Shown here: positions 5,641 through 6,913 of the stretch, piece by piece
Numbering within the stretch: the first letter of the stretch is position 1
How the letters are laid out: the number at the start of each line of letters is the position of its first letter
Source of the DNA: Microbacterium sp.
GTDB taxonomy: Bacteria; Actinomycetota; Actinomycetes; Actinomycetales; Microbacteriaceae
Reading direction: 5' to 3'
NCBI GenBank assembly: GCA_029267645.1
Contig: JAJUIM010000102.1
Location: 1-6,913, forward strand
Length of the DNA stretch: 6,913 nucleotides
Notes under the pieces: model-generated
Database searches by the model: none
What the model was told of the DNA's origin: nothing
The model's input: only the letters and a program-made list of their open reading frames with translations
Program-made: the position numbers and the translations under genes

Positions 5641-6335
5641 GACGTCAGGCGCGCGAGGGCGTCGATCACGACGCGCGCCGAGCGCCCGGCCGCGTCGTCG
5701 ATGTGCGTGTCGAACTCGGTCGAGTCGGGCGCGCAGAGATCGCTCACGGCGCGGCACGCCGCGAAGCGGGCGCCGTAGTTGTGGGCGGTCTGCGCGACCG
5801 CCGCCGTCTCCATGTCGACCGACACGAGCTGGGGAAAGTCGTCGCGCAGGCGGTGCGCGAGCTGCTCCGTCACGAACTCCTCCCCCGCGCCCATCGCGCC
5901 CTCGCGCACGCGGATCCCGTCGACGCGCGACGCGGCGAGCGCCTGCGCGAGCGCCTGATCGGGCGCGTAGGTCGCGGGCATGCCGGGCACCTGGCCGAGC
6001 ACGTAGCCGAACGCGCGCGCGTCGGCCGCGACGTTGACGACCTCGGTGCCGACGACGACGTCGCCGACCCGCACGTCGGCCGCGAGCCCGCCCGCGGATC
6101 CGGCGCTCACGAGCACGACGTCGTCGGGCCCGTACCGGTGGAGCGCGCCCGTCGCGGCCGCGGCGGCGTTGACCATGCCGACGCCGCTCTCGACGAGGAC
6201 GACCGTCGCGTCGCCCAGCACGATGCCGCGGTGCACGGCGCGGCCGATCGTGACCGGATCGCTCGCCTCGCGCGCGGCCGCCAGGAAGGGCTCGGCCTCC
6301 TCAGGCATCGCGACCTGGATGACGATCGCCGTCAT
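5637..6335 (-). CDS. mtnN: 5'-methylthioadenosine/S-adenosylhomocysteine nucleosidase
   Basis: Hydrolyses the glycosidic bond of S-adenosylhomocysteine (and methylthioadenosine, 5'-deoxyadenosine), releasing adenine and S-ribosylhomocysteine, the LuxS substrate. The 232-residue product has the normal family length. Visible: MPEEAEPF at 10-17, with E12 matching the catalytic glutamate of E. coli [13 protein letters not shown] (50-58); SAGSAGGL (78-85); [10 protein letters not shown] (173-182), with E176 as the ribose-binding glutamate; and AVSDL (196-200), with D199 as catalytic acid. The ATG at 6333-6335 overlaps the luxS TGA (ATGA) and gives the family N-terminus [13 protein letters not shown]. 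The 39 open codons upstream lie inside luxS and are rejected. Coupling to luxS upstream and truA downstream by 4-bp overlaps implies a single transcript. Two neighbouring GCGAGCGCCTG repeats encode the ALAQALAAS helix. Confidence 0.96.
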   Translation of the reverse strand: MTAIVIQVAMPEEAEPFLAAAREASDPVTIGRAVHRGIVLGDATVVLVESGVGMVNAAAAATGALHRYGPDDVVLVSAGSAGGLAADVRVGDVVVGTEVVNVAADARAFGYVLGQVPGMPATYAPDQALAQALAASRVDGIRVREGAMGAGEEFVTEQLAHRLRDDFPQLVSVDMETAAVAQTAHNYGARFAACRAVSDLCAPDSTEFDTHIDDAAGRSARVVIDALARLTS

Positions 6336-6823
6336 GCCGAGGCCTCCGCGCGGCCGTCGGCGAACACCGTCAGCCAGCCGTCGCGCTCGGCGAGGAAGTT
6401 GCGCGCCGCCCGCTGGGCGCCCTCGAGCGTGTGGTTCGCGCCCCATCCGCACTGCACCTCGTTGGCGGCGGGGACCTCGCTCGCGCCGAGGATGTCGGTG
6501 AGCGTCGCCTCGACGAGCTCCGCCACCTGCTCGGGCGTGTGCTCGCCCTGCAGGATGAGGTAGAAGCCGGTCTGGCAGCCCATGGGCGAGAAGTCGATGA
6601 CGCGGTCGGAGTGGTCGCGGCTCTTCTCGGCGAAGAGGTGCTCGAGCGAGTGGATCACGGGCATCTCGAGGTGCGCGACGTTGGGCTGCGCGAAGCGAAC
6701 GTCGTACTTGACGATCACGTCGCCCTGCGGCAGCTGCTTGCGGTCGGCCAGCCGCAGATACGGCGCCGCCACCAGCCGATGGTCGAGGTTGAAGGATTCG
6801 ACGTTCATACGCTGCTCGGTCAC
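6332..6823 (-). CDS. luxS: S-ribosylhomocysteine lyase LuxS (AI-2 synthesis)
   Basis: Cleaves S-ribosylhomocysteine to homocysteine and 4,5-dihydroxy-2,3-pentanedione, which cyclises to autoinducer-2. It completes the two-step SAH detoxification route with MtnN. The 163-residue product carries HSLEH (58-62), giving metal ligands H58 and H62 and the catalytic E61; MGCQTGFY (81-88) with catalytic C83; and C125 in VQCGWGAN as third metal ligand. VESFNLDH (8-15) and APYLR (20-24) match the usual N-terminus. Start choice: GTG at 6821-6823 has a -10-like TAGCCT 7 nt upstream, fitting leaderless translation, and adds MTEQR. The ATG at 6808 (MNVESF) fits the shorter family N-terminus but lacks a well-spaced Shine-Dalgarno. 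I prefer the GTG moderately. First visible gene of luxS-mtnN-truA-EEP. Confidence 0.96.
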   Translation of the reverse strand: MTEQRMNVESFNLDHRLVAAPYLRLADRKQLPQGDVIVKYDVRFAQPNVAHLEMPVIHSLEHLFAEKSRDHSDRVIDFSPMGCQTGFYLILQGEHTPEQVAELVEATLTDILGASEVPAANEVQCGWGANHTLEGAQRAARNFLAERDGWLTVFADGRAEASA

Positions 6824-6830
6824 GCCCTCC

Positions 6831-6836
6831 AGGCTA
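6831..6836 (-). promoter_or_regulatory. Candidate -10 element of a leaderless luxS transcript
   Basis: TAGCCT on the minus strand is separated by GGAGGGC (7 nt) from the GTG at 6823, so transcription would begin at the start codon itself. The GGAGG inside this spacer is only 2 nt from the GTG and 17 nt from the ATG at 6808, poorly placed as a Shine-Dalgarno for either. No -35 consensus is visible. Confidence 0.4.
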
Positions 6837-6913
6837 CTGGGGCGGGGGAGACCTCGGGTGTTGGGGGTTGGCTGGTTCGGTGCTGTCGACGGTGCGCGGA
6901 CACCAAACTTCAG
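6837..6913. other. Non-coding upstream region of luxS, cut by the window edge
   Basis: No coding frame with recognisable content is visible in this stretch. The plus strand is strongly G/T-rich (6851-6880). Near the edge, CACCAAAC (6901-6908) repeats exactly an octamer of the rplM upstream region (3116-3123), in the same orientation relative to the downstream gene and preceded in both by GTTCG at about 30 nt. It may belong to a distal promoter or to another gene beyond the window. Confidence 0.4.

Noticed and set aside
5641..5757. 39-residue N-terminal extension of TruA
   Set aside because: Overlaps the end of mtnN; the GTG at 5640 gives a standard TruA start and a typical GTGA overlap.
4780..5778. 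332-codon plus-strand frame opposite truA/mtnN
   Set aside because: Antisense shadow; truA has full catalytic motifs in its own frame.
6336..6452. 39-residue N-terminal extension of MtnN
   Set aside because: Lies within luxS; the ATG at 6335 starts the conserved [13 protein letters not shown] sequence and overlaps the luxS stop.
1..6913. CRISPR arrays, tRNA/rRNA genes, insertion sequences, phage or defence genes
   Set aside because: No regularly spaced repeats, tRNA-like arms, transposase motifs or terminal repeats were seen; all long frames are explained by housekeeping genes.

Overview
The window is GC-rich (roughly 70% by eye), with GTG starts, 4-bp stop/start overlaps and strongly G/C-ending codons. 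The gene set (actinobacterial-style S9 with an acidic N-terminal extension, rplM-rpsI-glmM, a Ppx/GppA protein, LuxS) points to a high-GC actinobacterium, most likely a member of Microbacteriaceae. That family-level placement is inference. Every gene is chromosomal housekeeping or near-housekeeping; I see no mobile element, CRISPR array, tRNA or rRNA.

Left block: the 3' two thirds of a Ppx/GppA-family phosphatase gene (+ strand, cut by the window edge) converges on the minus-strand ribosomal operon rplM-rpsI-glmM. A strong hairpin between them (653-684) probably terminates both transcripts. The ribosomal genes (L13, S9) are followed after only 10 bp by phosphoglucosamine mutase, which feeds UDP-GlcNAc and peptidoglycan synthesis. 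The start of glmM contains a 37-bp, almost perfect palindrome at 1944-1980, the most unusual sequence structure in the window. A 241-bp divergent promoter region (2995-3235) separates rplM from the next gene and carries inverted repeats that could form an L13 mRNA leader.

Middle: a plus-strand HAD-IIB hydrolase resembling eukaryotic-type phosphomannomutases (3236-4003), probably translated from a leaderless mRNA, converges on a minus-strand endonuclease/exonuclease/phosphatase (EEP) family protein.

Right block: luxS-mtnN-truA-EEP are co-directional on the minus strand. luxS/mtnN overlap by ATGA, mtnN/truA overlap by GTGA, and the EEP gene follows 47 bp after truA. MtnN and LuxS are consecutive enzymes: S-adenosylhomocysteine is converted to S-ribosylhomocysteine plus adenine, then to homocysteine plus DPD, the AI-2 precursor. 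truA, often a neighbour of rplQ and rplM in Actinobacteria, is here placed behind the methyl-cycle pair.

Points for a second look are the glmM-internal palindrome, the possible rplM leader, an excess of the palindrome GGATCC (18 copies), probable leaderless starts, a motif shared upstream of rplM and luxS, and the PMM-like HAD protein of unknown substrate. I found no convincing new multi-gene system.
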